Positions 5,417-12,484 of a stretch of DNA of 21,995 bases are shown here, piece by piece; position 1 is the first letter of the stretch; each line of letters starts with the position of its first letter. The notes under the pieces were generated by a model. It searched no databases, was not told the DNA's origin, and saw nothing but the letters and a program-made list of their open reading frames with translations. The DNA is taken from positions 1 through 21,995 of the forward strand of contig USEK01000011.1 in NCBI GenBank assembly GCA_900553705.1. Reading direction: 5' to 3'. This DNA is from an uncultured Collinsella sp. Its GTDB lineage: Bacteria; Actinomycetota; Coriobacteriia; Coriobacteriales; Coriobacteriaceae. The translations under genes and the position numbers were made by a program.

Positions 5417-8299
5417 ATGACGCTACTGTATTTCCTTACCCTGTTTCCGCTGGTACCGGCGCTGGGCATGCTGCTCGCGCGCGGTGACCGCACCCGCGAT
5501 GCGGTGGGGCTCATAGGCTCCGGCATTATTATGGCGGTGACAGTTGTAGTCGCCGTCATGTTTTTTGGCACGGGTCCGCAGAGCTTTGAGGTTGCCCCCG
5601 GCACCTCGCATGTGCTCTCGATCATCAGTTCCGTTATCGACGTCATCCTGTGCGCCGTCATCCTGTACAACGCGTACAAATATAGGAACGCGCTCACCAC
5701 GGTGCTCAGCGTAGTCCAGTTGGTGGGCTCGCTCGCCTTTGCAGCCATGACGCTGCCCGCGACCGAAGCCGTCACCGCAACCCCGCTCTACCTGGACTAC
5801 ATGAGCGTGATCATGGTCCTCGCCGTCGGCATCGTCGGCAGCCTTATCTGCGTGTATGCCCTGGGCTACATGAAGGACTTCCAGGCCCACGACGAGCACG
5901 AGGCTGCGCTGCGCGGGCAGACCGCGCCCGACCGTCGCCCGCAGTTCCTGGCGCTTATGTTCCTGTTCCTCTCAGCCATGTTCGTCATCGTGACGAGCGA
6001 CAACCTTGAGTGGCTGTTCTGCGGCTGGGAAATCACCACCGTGTGCTCGTTCCTTATGATTGGCTACACGCGCACGCCCGAGGCCATCAAGAACGCCTTC
6101 ACCCAGATCATCCTCAACATGCTGGGCGGTATCGCGTTTTTGGCCGGACTCATGTACCTGCACGTTAACAGCATGCCGCTGACCATCTCGGGCATGATCG
6201 AGCTTTCCGGCGCCGGAACCGCGCAATCTGCGCTGCTGGTGATGCCGGTCATTCTGTTGTCGCTCGCCGCGCTCACCAAGGCCGCACAGATGCCGTTCCA
6301 CACGTGGCTGTTGGGTGCCATGGTTGCCCCCACGCCCACGAGCGCCCTGCTGCACTCGTCAACCATGGTCAAAGCCGGCGTGTTCCTGATGGTCAAGCTG
6401 AGCCCACTCTATGCCATCTATCCCGTGACCGGCTTTATGGTCACGAGTGTGGGTGCCATCACGTTTTTGCTCGCTGCCCTCATGGCCATCTCGCAGAGCA
6501 ACGCCAAACGTGTGCTCGCGTACTCCACCATTTCCAACTTGGGCCTTATCAGCGCCTGCTTGGGTGTCGGCGCGCCCGAGGCCGTATGGGCCGCCATCTT
6601 CCTAATCCTGTTCCACACGGTGGCAAAGTCGCTGCTGTTCCTGTGCGTGGGCACGGCCGAGCATCATATCGGCAGCCGCAATATCGAGGACATGGACGGT
6701 ATGTTCAGCCGCATGCCGCACCTGACGCGCCTTATGATGCTGGGCATCATGGGCATGTTTGTGGCGCCGTTTGGCATGCTCGTGTCCAAGTGGGGCGCCC
6801 TGGTGGCGTTTGCGCAGACCGGCAACGTGCTCATGATCATGGTGCTGGCCTTTGGCTCGGCCGCGACGTTCTATTTTTGGGGCAAGTGGCTTGCCAAGCT
6901 TTCGGGCGTCGACCCCACGGCTCAAAACGTCGAGGTCAATGTCCATAAGACCGAATGGATGGCGCTCAACACCATCGCCGCGCTGCTGATTCTGTGCTGC
7001 GTGGCGTTTCCGGTTATCTCGAGCGGTCTGGTATCGCCCTATCTCGCCATGGTGTTTGGACGCGTGCCGTACGTTATTGGCAAGGACGCCATGTATCTGA
7101 TGGTGGTTATCGTAGCGTTTATCGCCGTGGTGCTGCTGACGTCGTTCCGCGTGAGCAATAAGCCGCACGTCAACGTGTACCTTTCGGGCGTGGGAACCGA
7201 CAAATATCGCCATTTCCGCGGCTCGATGGGACGCGAGGTGAAGGCCGAAAAGCGCAATTGGTACTCGGAGGACGCCCTTGGCGAGAAGCGTATTGGCCCC
7301 GCGGGTAGCGTCGTGTGCTGCAGCATTATCTTGTTTGCGCTGCTGTGTTGCGCGTGGATTGGGCCCGAGCGGCTTGCCATGAGCGCGCCCTCGGTGTTGC
7401 GCGGCAAGTATTTTGAAGGTTCGGGCGTCGTGGGCATCTTTATTGGCACCGTGGCGTTTGCCTTGATTGCGCCTTTGGTTGGTGGCCTGATCGACGGCGT
7501 TGACCGTAAGCTTTCGGCTCGCATGCAGGGCCGCGTGGGCCCGCGCCTGCTCCAGCCTTTCTACGACGTTGCCAAGCTGCTGCGCAAAGCCCCTGCCAGC
7601 GTAAACACCATGGACGATACCTATATGGCGTGCGCGCTCATCTTTACCGTGGTGGGCGGCGGCATCTTTGTGTCGGGCTCTAACACGCTGTTGTGCGCTT
7701 TTATGGTGACGCTCGCCGCGATCTTTGTGGTGCTGGCATCCGCTTCGACGCAAAGCCCGTTTGCCCAGGTCGGCGCCGACCGCGAGCTGCTGCAGGTTAT
7801 GAGTTACGAGCCCGCCGTTCTGCTGATGAGCGTGGGCCTGTACCTTGCCACCGATAGCTTTGATTCCATCGCCGTGACGGGGCAGTCGGCGCCCATCATC
7901 GTGTACAGCGCGCCCATTTTCCTCGCGCTGCTCGCGGTACTTACCATTAAGCTGCGCAAGTCGCCGTTCGATCTTTCATACTCGCATCACGCGCATCAGG
8001 AGATCGTCCAGGGCGTCGCCACCGAGATGAGCGGCGGCACGCTGGCCAAGATGACCCTTATGCACTGGTGCGAGACCGTGCTGTTTTTGATGTGGGTGGG
8101 CATGTTCTTTGTCTGGGACAACCCGGTGAGCTGGGTGGTTGCCCTGGTCGTGATGGTCGCGACGTACTTTGTCGAGGTACTGATCGACAACACCTTCGCA
8201 CGCAGCACCTGGCGCAGCTGCTTTAAGCTCGGCTGGGGCGTGGCGCTGGTGTTTGGCCTGCTCAACCTTATGCCCATCCTCGTCGACGTATTTATTTAG
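5417..8299 (+). CDS. echA-echB: Fused membrane subunits of Ech-type [NiFe] hydrogenase (EchA-EchB fusion)
   Basis: This 960-residue polytopic membrane protein joins two normally separate subunits. Residues 1 to about 650 are the NuoL/MrpA-type ion-translocating subunit (EchA). They include WLFCGWEITTVCSFLMIGY with Glu205, and LTKAAQMPFHTW with Lys288 and His295, then APTPTSALLHSSTMVKAG, the classic antiporter signature. Residues about 670-960 are the NuoH-like subunit (EchB) that connects the membrane arm to the hydrogenase: ARMQGRVGPRLLQPFYD at about 703, ADRELLQVMSYEP, and KSPFDL then HQEIVQGVATEMSGG. The join falls after an EchA-style tail (RNWYSEDALGEKRIGPAG). The reading frame is continuous. 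The start ATG 5417 has GGGGGAG 7 nt upstream. It is the first gene of a five-gene operon, and the next gene begins 12 nt later. The ion pumped (H+ or Na+) cannot be read from the sequence. Confidence 0.9.
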   Translation: MTLLYFLTLFPLVPALGMLLARGDRTRDAVGLIGSGIIMAVTVVVAVMFFGTGPQSFEVAPGTSHVLSIISSVIDVILCAVILYNAYKYRNALTTVLSVVQLVGSLAFAAMTLPATEAVTATPLYLDYMSVIMVLAVGIVGSLICVYALGYMKDFQAHDEHEAALRGQTAPDRRPQFLALMFLFLSAMFVIVTSDNLEWLFCGWEITTVCSFLMIGYTRTPEAIKNAFTQIILNMLGGIAFLAGLMYLHVNSMPLTISGMIELSGAGTAQSALLVMPVILLSLAALTKAAQMPFHTWLLGAMVAPTPTSALLHSSTMVKAGVFLMVKLSPLYAIYPVTGFMVTSVGAITFLLAALMAISQSNAKRVLAYSTISNLGLISACLGVGAPEAVWAAIFLILFHTVAKSLLFLCVGTAEHHIGSRNIEDMDGMFSRMPHLTRLMMLGIMGMFVAPFGMLVSKWGALVAFAQTGNVLMIMVLAFGSAATFYFWGKWLAKLSGVDPTAQNVEVNVHKTEWMALNTIAALLILCCVAFPVISSGLVSPYLAMVFGRVPYVIGKDAMYLMVVIVAFIAVVLLTSFRVSNKPHVNVYLSGVGTDKYRHFRGSMGREVKAEKRNWYSEDALGEKRIGPAGSVVCCSIILFALLCCAWIGPERLAMSAPSVLRGKYFEGSGVVGIFIGTVAFALIAPLVGGLIDGVDRKLSARMQGRVGPRLLQPFYDVAKLLRKAPASVNTMDDTYMACALIFTVVGGGIFVSGSNTLLCAFMVTLAAIFVVLASASTQSPFAQVGADRELLQVMSYEPAVLLMSVGLYLATDSFDSIAVTGQSAPIIVYSAPIFLALLAVLTIKLRKSPFDLSYSHHAHQEIVQGVATEMSGGTLAKMTLMHWCETVLFLMWVGMFFVWDNPVSWVVALVVMVATYFVEVLIDNTFARSTWRSCFKLGWGVALVFGLLNLMPILVDVFI

Positions 8300-8311
8300 G
8301 AGGCGGCATCT

Positions 8312-8896
8312 ATGGATCATAAAATGTCGCGCTCGCCGTGGGTTATTCATTACGACGGCTCGAGCTGCAACGGATGCGATATCGAGGTGCTGGCCTCGCT
8401 CACGCCGCTGTTCGATGCGGAGCGCTTTGGCGTGGTCAACACCGGTAACCCCAAGCATGCGGATATCTTTTTGGTGACGGGCTCGGTCAATGCTCAGAAC
8501 CTGCCCGTCGTGCGCCAGATCTACAACCAGATGCTCGAGCCCAAGTGCGTGGTGGCGTGCGGTATCTGCGCGTGCTCGGGCGGCGTGTTCCGCGATGCCT
8601 ACAACGTGATCGGCGGCGTGGACCGCGCGATTCCCGTGGACGTGTACGCGCCCGGGTGCGCCATTCGTCCCGAGACCGTGATCGATGCCATCGTGGAGGC
8701 GTGCGGCATCCTGGATCAGAAGGAGGCCGTGATGCGTGCTGGCGGCGATCCGCTTACCGTGGGCGGCGCCGCAACCTGGGACGGTGGCGTTGAGCTGGGC
8801 GAGGACGGGTTTGTGGCTGCTGCGGGGGCCGGCGACGCGCCTGCCGCTGGCGACGCACCTGCCGGGACGCCCGCCGCTGCAAAGGAGGCCGAGTAA
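8312..8896 (+). CDS. echC: Ech-type hydrogenase small subunit (NuoB-like)
   Basis: The 194-residue protein carries the proximal [4Fe-4S] cluster next to the NiFe site, on the cytoplasmic face of the complex. Conserved pieces are SSCNGCD (Cys19, Cys22), VACGICACSGG (Cys83, with Cys86 and Cys88) and YAPGCAIRP (Cys116), the usual pattern for group 4 hydrogenase small subunits and NuoB. The family core ends near residue 145. A further 50 residues form a Gly/Ala/Pro-rich tail (repeats of GDAPA) with no cofactor motif. AGGAGG lies about 8 nt before ATG 8312. Its stop TAA overlaps the next start by one base (TAATG), which indicates translational coupling. Confidence 0.92.
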   Translation: MDHKMSRSPWVIHYDGSSCNGCDIEVLASLTPLFDAERFGVVNTGNPKHADIFLVTGSVNAQNLPVVRQIYNQMLEPKCVVACGICACSGGVFRDAYNVIGGVDRAIPVDVYAPGCAIRPETVIDAIVEACGILDQKEAVMRAGGDPLTVGGAATWDGGVELGEDGFVAAAGAGDAPAAGDAPAGTPAAAKEAE

Positions 8897-9612
8897 TGCA
8901 AAAGGCAATCTACACTACCGTCGGGATCGATGAGCTGTTGCCGCATGTGCAGGCGCTCAAAGGTACCGGCGCGCGCTTTGTGCAGATGCATGCCGAGCGC
9001 TGTGTGGACGACGGATCGTATCGCCTGGTCTATACGTTTATCGACGTTCGTGCTGCTCAGGAGCATATTGCGCAGGACGGCAGCTATGCGATCGAGAACC
9101 TGGTGGTTGAGGGCATCGACCAGTATCAGGAGATTCCGTCCATCAGCTCGTACTATCCGGCGGTATTCCCGTTTGAAAACGAGGCGCACGACCTATTCGG
9201 TCTTGCCATCACCGATATGCAGATTGACTTTAAGGGCTTTTTCTACCAGGTCTCGACTGCCGAACCCATGAGCGTTATCACGCCCGAGGTGAAGGCCGCG
9301 CGCGAGAAAGCCATGAAGGTGCGTGCCGCTGCCGAGGCCAAGGCGCGCAAGGCCGCGGCCGAAAAGGCCGCCGCGGCTGCGGCTGCTGCAGGGGAGGGTG
9401 CTGCGAGCGCCGGCGACGCCGCGGGCGCCGCTGCTCAGCCCGCTGCGGCTGCCGGCTCCGATACTCAGCATGACGATGCCGCTGCCAAGGCCGCGCTCAA
9501 GGCTGCTGAGATGGAGGCAAAGCTCGCCGCCATGGATCCCGAGAAAGCGGCCAAGGTCCGCGCGGCGCTTGCCGCCAAGGCCGCCCGCGACAAGCAGAAA
9601 AAGGAGGCGTAA
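8896..9612 (+). CDS. echD: Ech-type hydrogenase subunit D (NuoC-like) with alanine/lysine-rich C-terminal extension
   Basis: Residues 1-130 are a NuoC/EchD-like domain, shown by SSYYPAVFPFENEAHDLFGL (85-103), the family motif that packs on the large subunit. It has no cofactor. Residues about 130-238 are an Ala/Lys/Glu-rich region of predicted long helix with an Ala/Gly-rich middle (about 150-190) and a charged end (AEMEAKLAAMDPEKAAK). Stand-alone EchD proteins are typically close to the length of the first domain alone, so the extension is unusual. The start codon overlaps the stop of the previous gene by one base. Confidence 0.88.
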   Translation: MQKAIYTTVGIDELLPHVQALKGTGARFVQMHAERCVDDGSYRLVYTFIDVRAAQEHIAQDGSYAIENLVVEGIDQYQEIPSISSYYPAVFPFENEAHDLFGLAITDMQIDFKGFFYQVSTAEPMSVITPEVKAAREKAMKVRAAAEAKARKAAAEKAAAAAAAAGEGAASAGDAAGAAAQPAAAAGSDTQHDDAAAKAALKAAEMEAKLAAMDPEKAAKVRAALAAKAARDKQKKEA

Positions 9613-9617
9613 GGTCC

Positions 9618-10706
9618 ATGGCACATCGCTCCGTTATTCCGTTTGGCCCGCAGCACCCGGTGCTGCCCGAGCCGCTTCATCTGGACCTGGTGATCGAGGA
9701 TGACCGCGTCATCGAGGCAATTCCTCAGATCGGCTTTGTGCACCGCGGGCTCGAGAAGCTCACCGAAAAGCGCGACATGCATCAGTTTGGCTACATCGCC
9801 GAGCGCATCTGCGGCATCTGCGCCGTGGGCCACAGCTGCGGCTATGCCAGCGCCTGCGAGCGCATGCTCGGCATCGAGGTGCCTGGTCGCGTGCAGTATA
9901 TCCGCACCATTCTGCACGAGCTTTCGCGCATTCACTCGCATCTGCTGTGGCTGGGTCTGCTCGCCGACGCCTTTGGCTTTGAGGCGCTGTTCTATCGGTC
10001 ATGGACCCTGCGCGAGCAGATACTCAAGATTTTTGAGAGCACCTGCGGCGGCCGCGTGATCCTTTCGATTAACGAGATCGGCGGCCTTAAACACGACATT
10101 GAGGACTCCGAACTGGCGGGCATTGTCCAGACGCTCGATGCCATGCGTCCTGACTACGAGGCCTTGGTGCATACGTTTTTGGACGACAATAGCTGCGGCG
10201 AGCGCCTGCACGGCGTGGGCGTGATCAGCAAGAAGGACGCGCTGGATCTGTCGATGGTCGGCCCGTTCGGTCGCGCCTCGGGCGTGGATTACGACGTGCG
10301 CATGTTTGGCGACGGCGCCTATGCTGATCTGGCCGCGTTTGGGCCTATCGTTGCTAGCGATGGCGACTGCTATGCCCGCTGCCAGGTGCGCTGTGCCGAG
10401 GTCACGCAGGCCATGGACATCATTAAGGAGCTTGTGGGCAAGATTCCGCACGACGGGATCGGCGGGCGCACCAAGCTTACACCGGCCGACGGCGCGCGCG
10501 GCGAGGTTGTGATTGAGCAGCCGCGCGGCGAGGCGTATTACTATGTGCGCGGCAACGGCACCAAGAATCTGGACCGTTTTCGCGTGCGCACGCCGACGTC
10601 GCAAAACCTGGCAGGTCTGACGCATGCGCTGCAGGGCGTGCTCATTGCCAACGTGCCCATGATTATCCTGACCATTGATCCCTGCATTAGCTGCACGGAA
10701 AGGTAG
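9618..10706 (+). CDS. echE: Ech-type [NiFe] hydrogenase large (catalytic) subunit
   Basis: This 362-residue subunit holds the NiFe centre where 2H+ and electrons become H2. Both ligand pairs are intact: RICGICAVGH (Cys65, Cys68, His72) near the N-terminus and DPCISCTER (Cys356, Cys359) at the very end. Their presence separates it from NuoD, which lacks them, and argues for a working hydrogenase. The protein stops three residues after the last cysteine, so there is no C-terminal peptide for a maturation protease to remove; published descriptions of EchE and CooH report the same. No hyp maturation genes occur in this window. ATG 9618 has AAGG close by and GGAGG 10 nt upstream. The gap after echD is 5 nt. 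Confidence 0.95.
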   Translation: MAHRSVIPFGPQHPVLPEPLHLDLVIEDDRVIEAIPQIGFVHRGLEKLTEKRDMHQFGYIAERICGICAVGHSCGYASACERMLGIEVPGRVQYIRTILHELSRIHSHLLWLGLLADAFGFEALFYRSWTLREQILKIFESTCGGRVILSINEIGGLKHDIEDSELAGIVQTLDAMRPDYEALVHTFLDDNSCGERLHGVGVISKKDALDLSMVGPFGRASGVDYDVRMFGDGAYADLAAFGPIVASDGDCYARCQVRCAEVTQAMDIIKELVGKIPHDGIGGRTKLTPADGARGEVVIEQPRGEAYYYVRGNGTKNLDRFRVRTPTSQNLAGLTHALQGVLIANVPMIILTIDPCISCTER

Positions 10707-10713
10707 GCGCGGC

Positions 10714-11055
10714 ATGAGTTTGCTGACATTTGCCAAGACGGCCTTGGGCTCTATGGTCAAGCAGCCGGTCACGGTGTGCTATCCGCAGGAGAAGCTCGCG
10801 GCGCCCAAGCGCCTGCGCGGGCACATCGTCAACGACATGGACGTGTGCATCTGCTGCGGCATGTGCGTGCGCCGCTGCCCGGCGGGCGCGCTCGCGGTCG
10901 ATCGCAAGGGTGGAACGTGGTCGATCGACCCGTATGCCTGCGTGGTGTGCGGTGAGTGCATCGAGAGCTGCCCCAAGCACTGCCTGACTATGGACACCGC
11001 TCGTACTCCAGTTGCGGCGAATAAGACTCCCACGGTAGAAACCAAGCCGGAGTAA
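10714..11055 (+). CDS. echF: Ech-type hydrogenase ferredoxin-like subunit, 2x[4Fe-4S] (NuoI-like)
   Basis: This 113-residue electron-transfer subunit has two complete CxxCxxCxxxCP motifs: Cys45, 48, 51, 55 (CICCGMCVRRCP) and Cys76, 79, 82, 86 (CVVCGECIESCP). It would pass electrons from reduced ferredoxin to the cluster in the small subunit. I chose ATG 10714 (MSLLTFAKTALGSM) because AAGGTAGG lies just upstream and longer reading would run back into the large-subunit gene. It is the last gene of the operon, followed by a strong hairpin. Confidence 0.93.
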   Translation: MSLLTFAKTALGSMVKQPVTVCYPQEKLAAPKRLRGHIVNDMDVCICCGMCVRRCPAGALAVDRKGGTWSIDPYACVVCGECIESCPKHCLTMDTARTPVAANKTPTVETKPE

Positions 11056-11076
11056 CGCTGGGATAGAACTGGAATA

Positions 11077-11110
11077 GGGGCCGGTGGGGCAATTTTGCCC
11101 CACCGGCCCC
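11077..11110 (+). terminator. Strong hairpin at the end of the hydrogenase operon
   Basis: A 14-bp perfect GC-rich stem, GGGGCCGGTGGGGC (11077-11090) with its complement (11097-11110), has an AATTTT loop. No T-run follows, so it could stop transcription poorly on its own or mainly protect the 3' end. It is 21 nt after the echF stop. Confidence 0.7.
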
Positions 11111-11141
11111 GCGCTTAAACGCGCGGTTGTGCCGTCGCGAA

Positions 11142-11295
11142 CAAAACTATGCCGGATTACTACGATAAATCGCCCACCTCCAACCACACCGCATTTGGCA
11201 AAATCAAAACCGCAGGTAGACGGCTTGTAGTTTTGCGAAAAAATCACGCGTGGTCGGGAATCTCGTTTTTATCGTAGTAAACCGGCATAGTTTTG
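11142..11295. repeat. Long hairpin element A
   Basis: A 154-bp element with 28-nt terminal arms: CAAAACTATGCCGGATTAC at the left end (11142-11160) and TAAACCGGCATAGTTTTG at the right end (11278-11295). They match at 27 of 28 positions. Inner pairs (CCAACCAC/GTGGTCGG, GCAAAA/TTTTGC) let most of it fold as one rod. It contains AAAACCGCAGGTAGA (11206-11220), shared with B and C. Confidence 0.9.
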
Positions 11296-11332
11296 AAATG
11301 ACACCATATTCGTAACAGCACTTGATCTCCCG

Positions 11333-11369
11333 TGGACAGAGGGAAACGGATCATTTTGGCCTCGCGAGG
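11333..11369 (+). repeat. Short direct repeat, copy 1
   Basis: The core is AAACGGATCATTTTGG with a GGACAGAGG start and a CTCGCGAGG end. It is nearly the same as the copy at 11571-11608. Confidence 0.85.
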
Positions 11370-11387
11370 ACATCCGTGTGGCCCGTT

Positions 11388-11549
11388 CGCCATGAAATGG
11401 GCCTATCTACTACGTTTGGGCGGTGGCCCTCAACCACGGCAAAAAATGCGAAAAGAAAACCGCAGGTAGAACGCCTGCGGTTTTCTGGAAAACGGGGGTA
11501 TGGTCAAGGGTATCGAGTCAAACGTAGTAGATGGGCAGGTTTCGTGGCG
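11388..11549. repeat. Long hairpin element B (divergent outer arms)
   Basis: A 162-bp element with 31-nt arms (11388-11418 and 11519-11549) that match at 26 positions. The inner ends are ATCTACTACGTTTG and CAAACGTAGTAGAT. The outer arm sequence differs from A and C, but the centre carries the shared AAAACCGCAGGTAGA and forms a perfect 12-bp hairpin (11455-11466 with 11474-11485). Confidence 0.88.
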
Positions 11550-11570
11550 AGCGGTTCCGGGTGATTCCTT

Positions 11571-11608
11571 GGGGACGGAGGAAAACGGATCATTTTGGTC
11601 CCGCGAGG
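11571..11608 (+). repeat. Short direct repeat, copy 2
   Basis: The sequence begins GGGGACGGAGGAAAACGG, continues with ATCATTTTGGTCCC and ends CGCGAGG. It is the better copy, with imperfectly complementary ends (GGGGAC/GGTCCC). Its GGGGAC start recalls the motif at 20577-20758. Confidence 0.85.
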
Positions 11609-11640
11609 CTTGTGGAGGCGCTCGTGCAGAGCCGCTCGGA

Positions 11641-11794
11641 CAAAACTATGCCGGTTTACGGGGCTAAGTCACGCGCTCCCAACCATGCCGATATCCGTGA
11701 AAATAAAACCGCAGGTAGACAAGCCGTCATTTTACGGAAAACGCGGGTATGGATGGGGGCCCTGAGCTTAGCCCCGTAAACCGGCATAGTTTTG
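11641..11794. repeat. Long hairpin element C
   Basis: A 154-bp element, the same length as A. Its 28-nt arms (11641-11668 and 11767-11794) are perfectly complementary. The outer 14-15 nt (CAAAACTATGCCGG) equal those of A, while the inner half is GGGGCTAAG/CTTAGCCCC instead of the TACGATAAA/TTTATCGTA of A. The centre holds AAAACCGCAGGTAGA. Confidence 0.92.
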
Positions 11795-11854
11795 AAATGG
11801 CATTAAATCGATAACAGCTATTTTGCTCTGTCGGAGCGGTTGGCCGTTGGGTAA

Positions 11855-12484
11855 TTACCCTCGCAGGTAGGCGATGGCGATCTGCGTGCGGTTGCGTAGG
11901 CCCATTTTGGCAAGGATCGCGCTGATGTGGTTGCGTACGGTGCCTTCGCCCATATAGGCGGTGGCGGCAATCTCCTTGTTATCGAGGCCGCGGGCGATGA
12001 GCTCGGCGACTTCGAATTCGCGGTCGGTTAGGCTGGCGAAGGCCGCAGGCCGGCGGGGCGTGCCCGCCTCAACGTCCGTTCCGTCAAAATCGACGTCCTC
12101 GATCGCCTTGCCCTCGAGCACGCGTTTGCCATCCATGACCTGCGTCAACGCGGGAGGGATGGCAGCGACGTCGGTTTTAATCAAGTAGCCGCGCGCGCCC
12201 AGTTTGAGCGCCGACACAATGTATTCGTCATCCGAGAATGTCGTCAGAAACACCACGCGCGCCGAAGGGTCGCGCTCGAGGATCTCGCGTGCCGCCGAAA
12301 GTCCGTCACGCCCCGGCATCTGGATGTCGAGCAGTGCGATATCAGGCGCGTGTTCGGCATAGAGCGAAACCGCGTCGTTGCCGTTGGCGCCGGTGCCCAC
12401 TACCTCGATCTGCGGCTGGGCGCCCAGGATAATCTTGAGCGAATCGACCACCAAGCGGTCGTCGTCGACAACGATGAGCCTCAT
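11855..12484 (-). CDS. NarL/LuxR-family response regulator
   Basis: This 209-residue cytoplasmic DNA-binding regulator has a receiver domain (1-118) with the acidic pocket VVDDD (Asp7-9), phospho-acceptor Asp53 (LLDIQMPG), the switch Thr81/82 and Lys103 (YLIKT). The C-terminal LuxR-type HTH (about 150-205) reads LTDREFEVAELIARG, then NKEIAATAYMGEGTVRNHIS, then KMGLRNRTQIAI. Its start overlaps the stop of the kinase gene by 4 nt (ATGA), so the two are translated together. The likely target is the divergent ABC exporter operon, as in other loci of this design; that is inference from position. All key residues are present. Confidence 0.94.
   Translation of the reverse strand: MRLIVVDDDRLVVDSLKIILGAQPQIEVVGTGANGNDAVSLYAEHAPDIALLDIQMPGRDGLSAAREILERDPSARVVFLTTFSDDEYIVSALKLGARGYLIKTDVAAIPPALTQVMDGKRVLEGKAIEDVDFDGTDVEAGTPRRPAAFASLTDREFEVAELIARGLDNKEIAATAYMGEGTVRNHISAILAKMGLRNRTQIAIAYLRG

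Larger units (their letters stand above)
11111..11854. other. Gene-free block made of repeated hairpin elements
   Basis: About 745 bp between the convergent ends of the hydrogenase operon and the response-regulator gene. No credible coding region is visible. The block has a regular order: hairpin A (11142-11295), short repeat (11333-11369), hairpin B (11388-11549), short repeat (11571-11608), hairpin C (11641-11794). Hairpin starts are 246 and 253 bp apart. The RR-side edge carries the palindrome GGGTAATTACCC (11849-11860) over the RR stop codon. Confidence 0.85.

Noticed and set aside
6602..7753. 383-codon minus-strand frame inside the EchA-EchB gene
   Set aside because: Antisense shadow, rich in His, Arg and Gln, without domain or RBS; the plus strand encodes a motif-rich membrane protein.
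9618..10706. Assignment of the large subunit to respiratory complex I (NuoD)
   Set aside because: Both CxxC pairs for the NiFe site are intact, which NuoD lacks, and no nuoE/F/G-type genes are present.
11077..11110. Standard rho-independent terminator reading of the hairpin after echF
   Set aside because: The stem is very strong but no T-run follows; kept as a hairpin with lower confidence and not as a classical terminator.
11142..11794. Insertion sequence or CRISPR reading of the hairpin block
   Set aside because: No transposase frame lies between the arms, the elements are only about 155 bp each, and the internal sequence is shared and not unique spacers. A non-autonomous mobile element remains possible.
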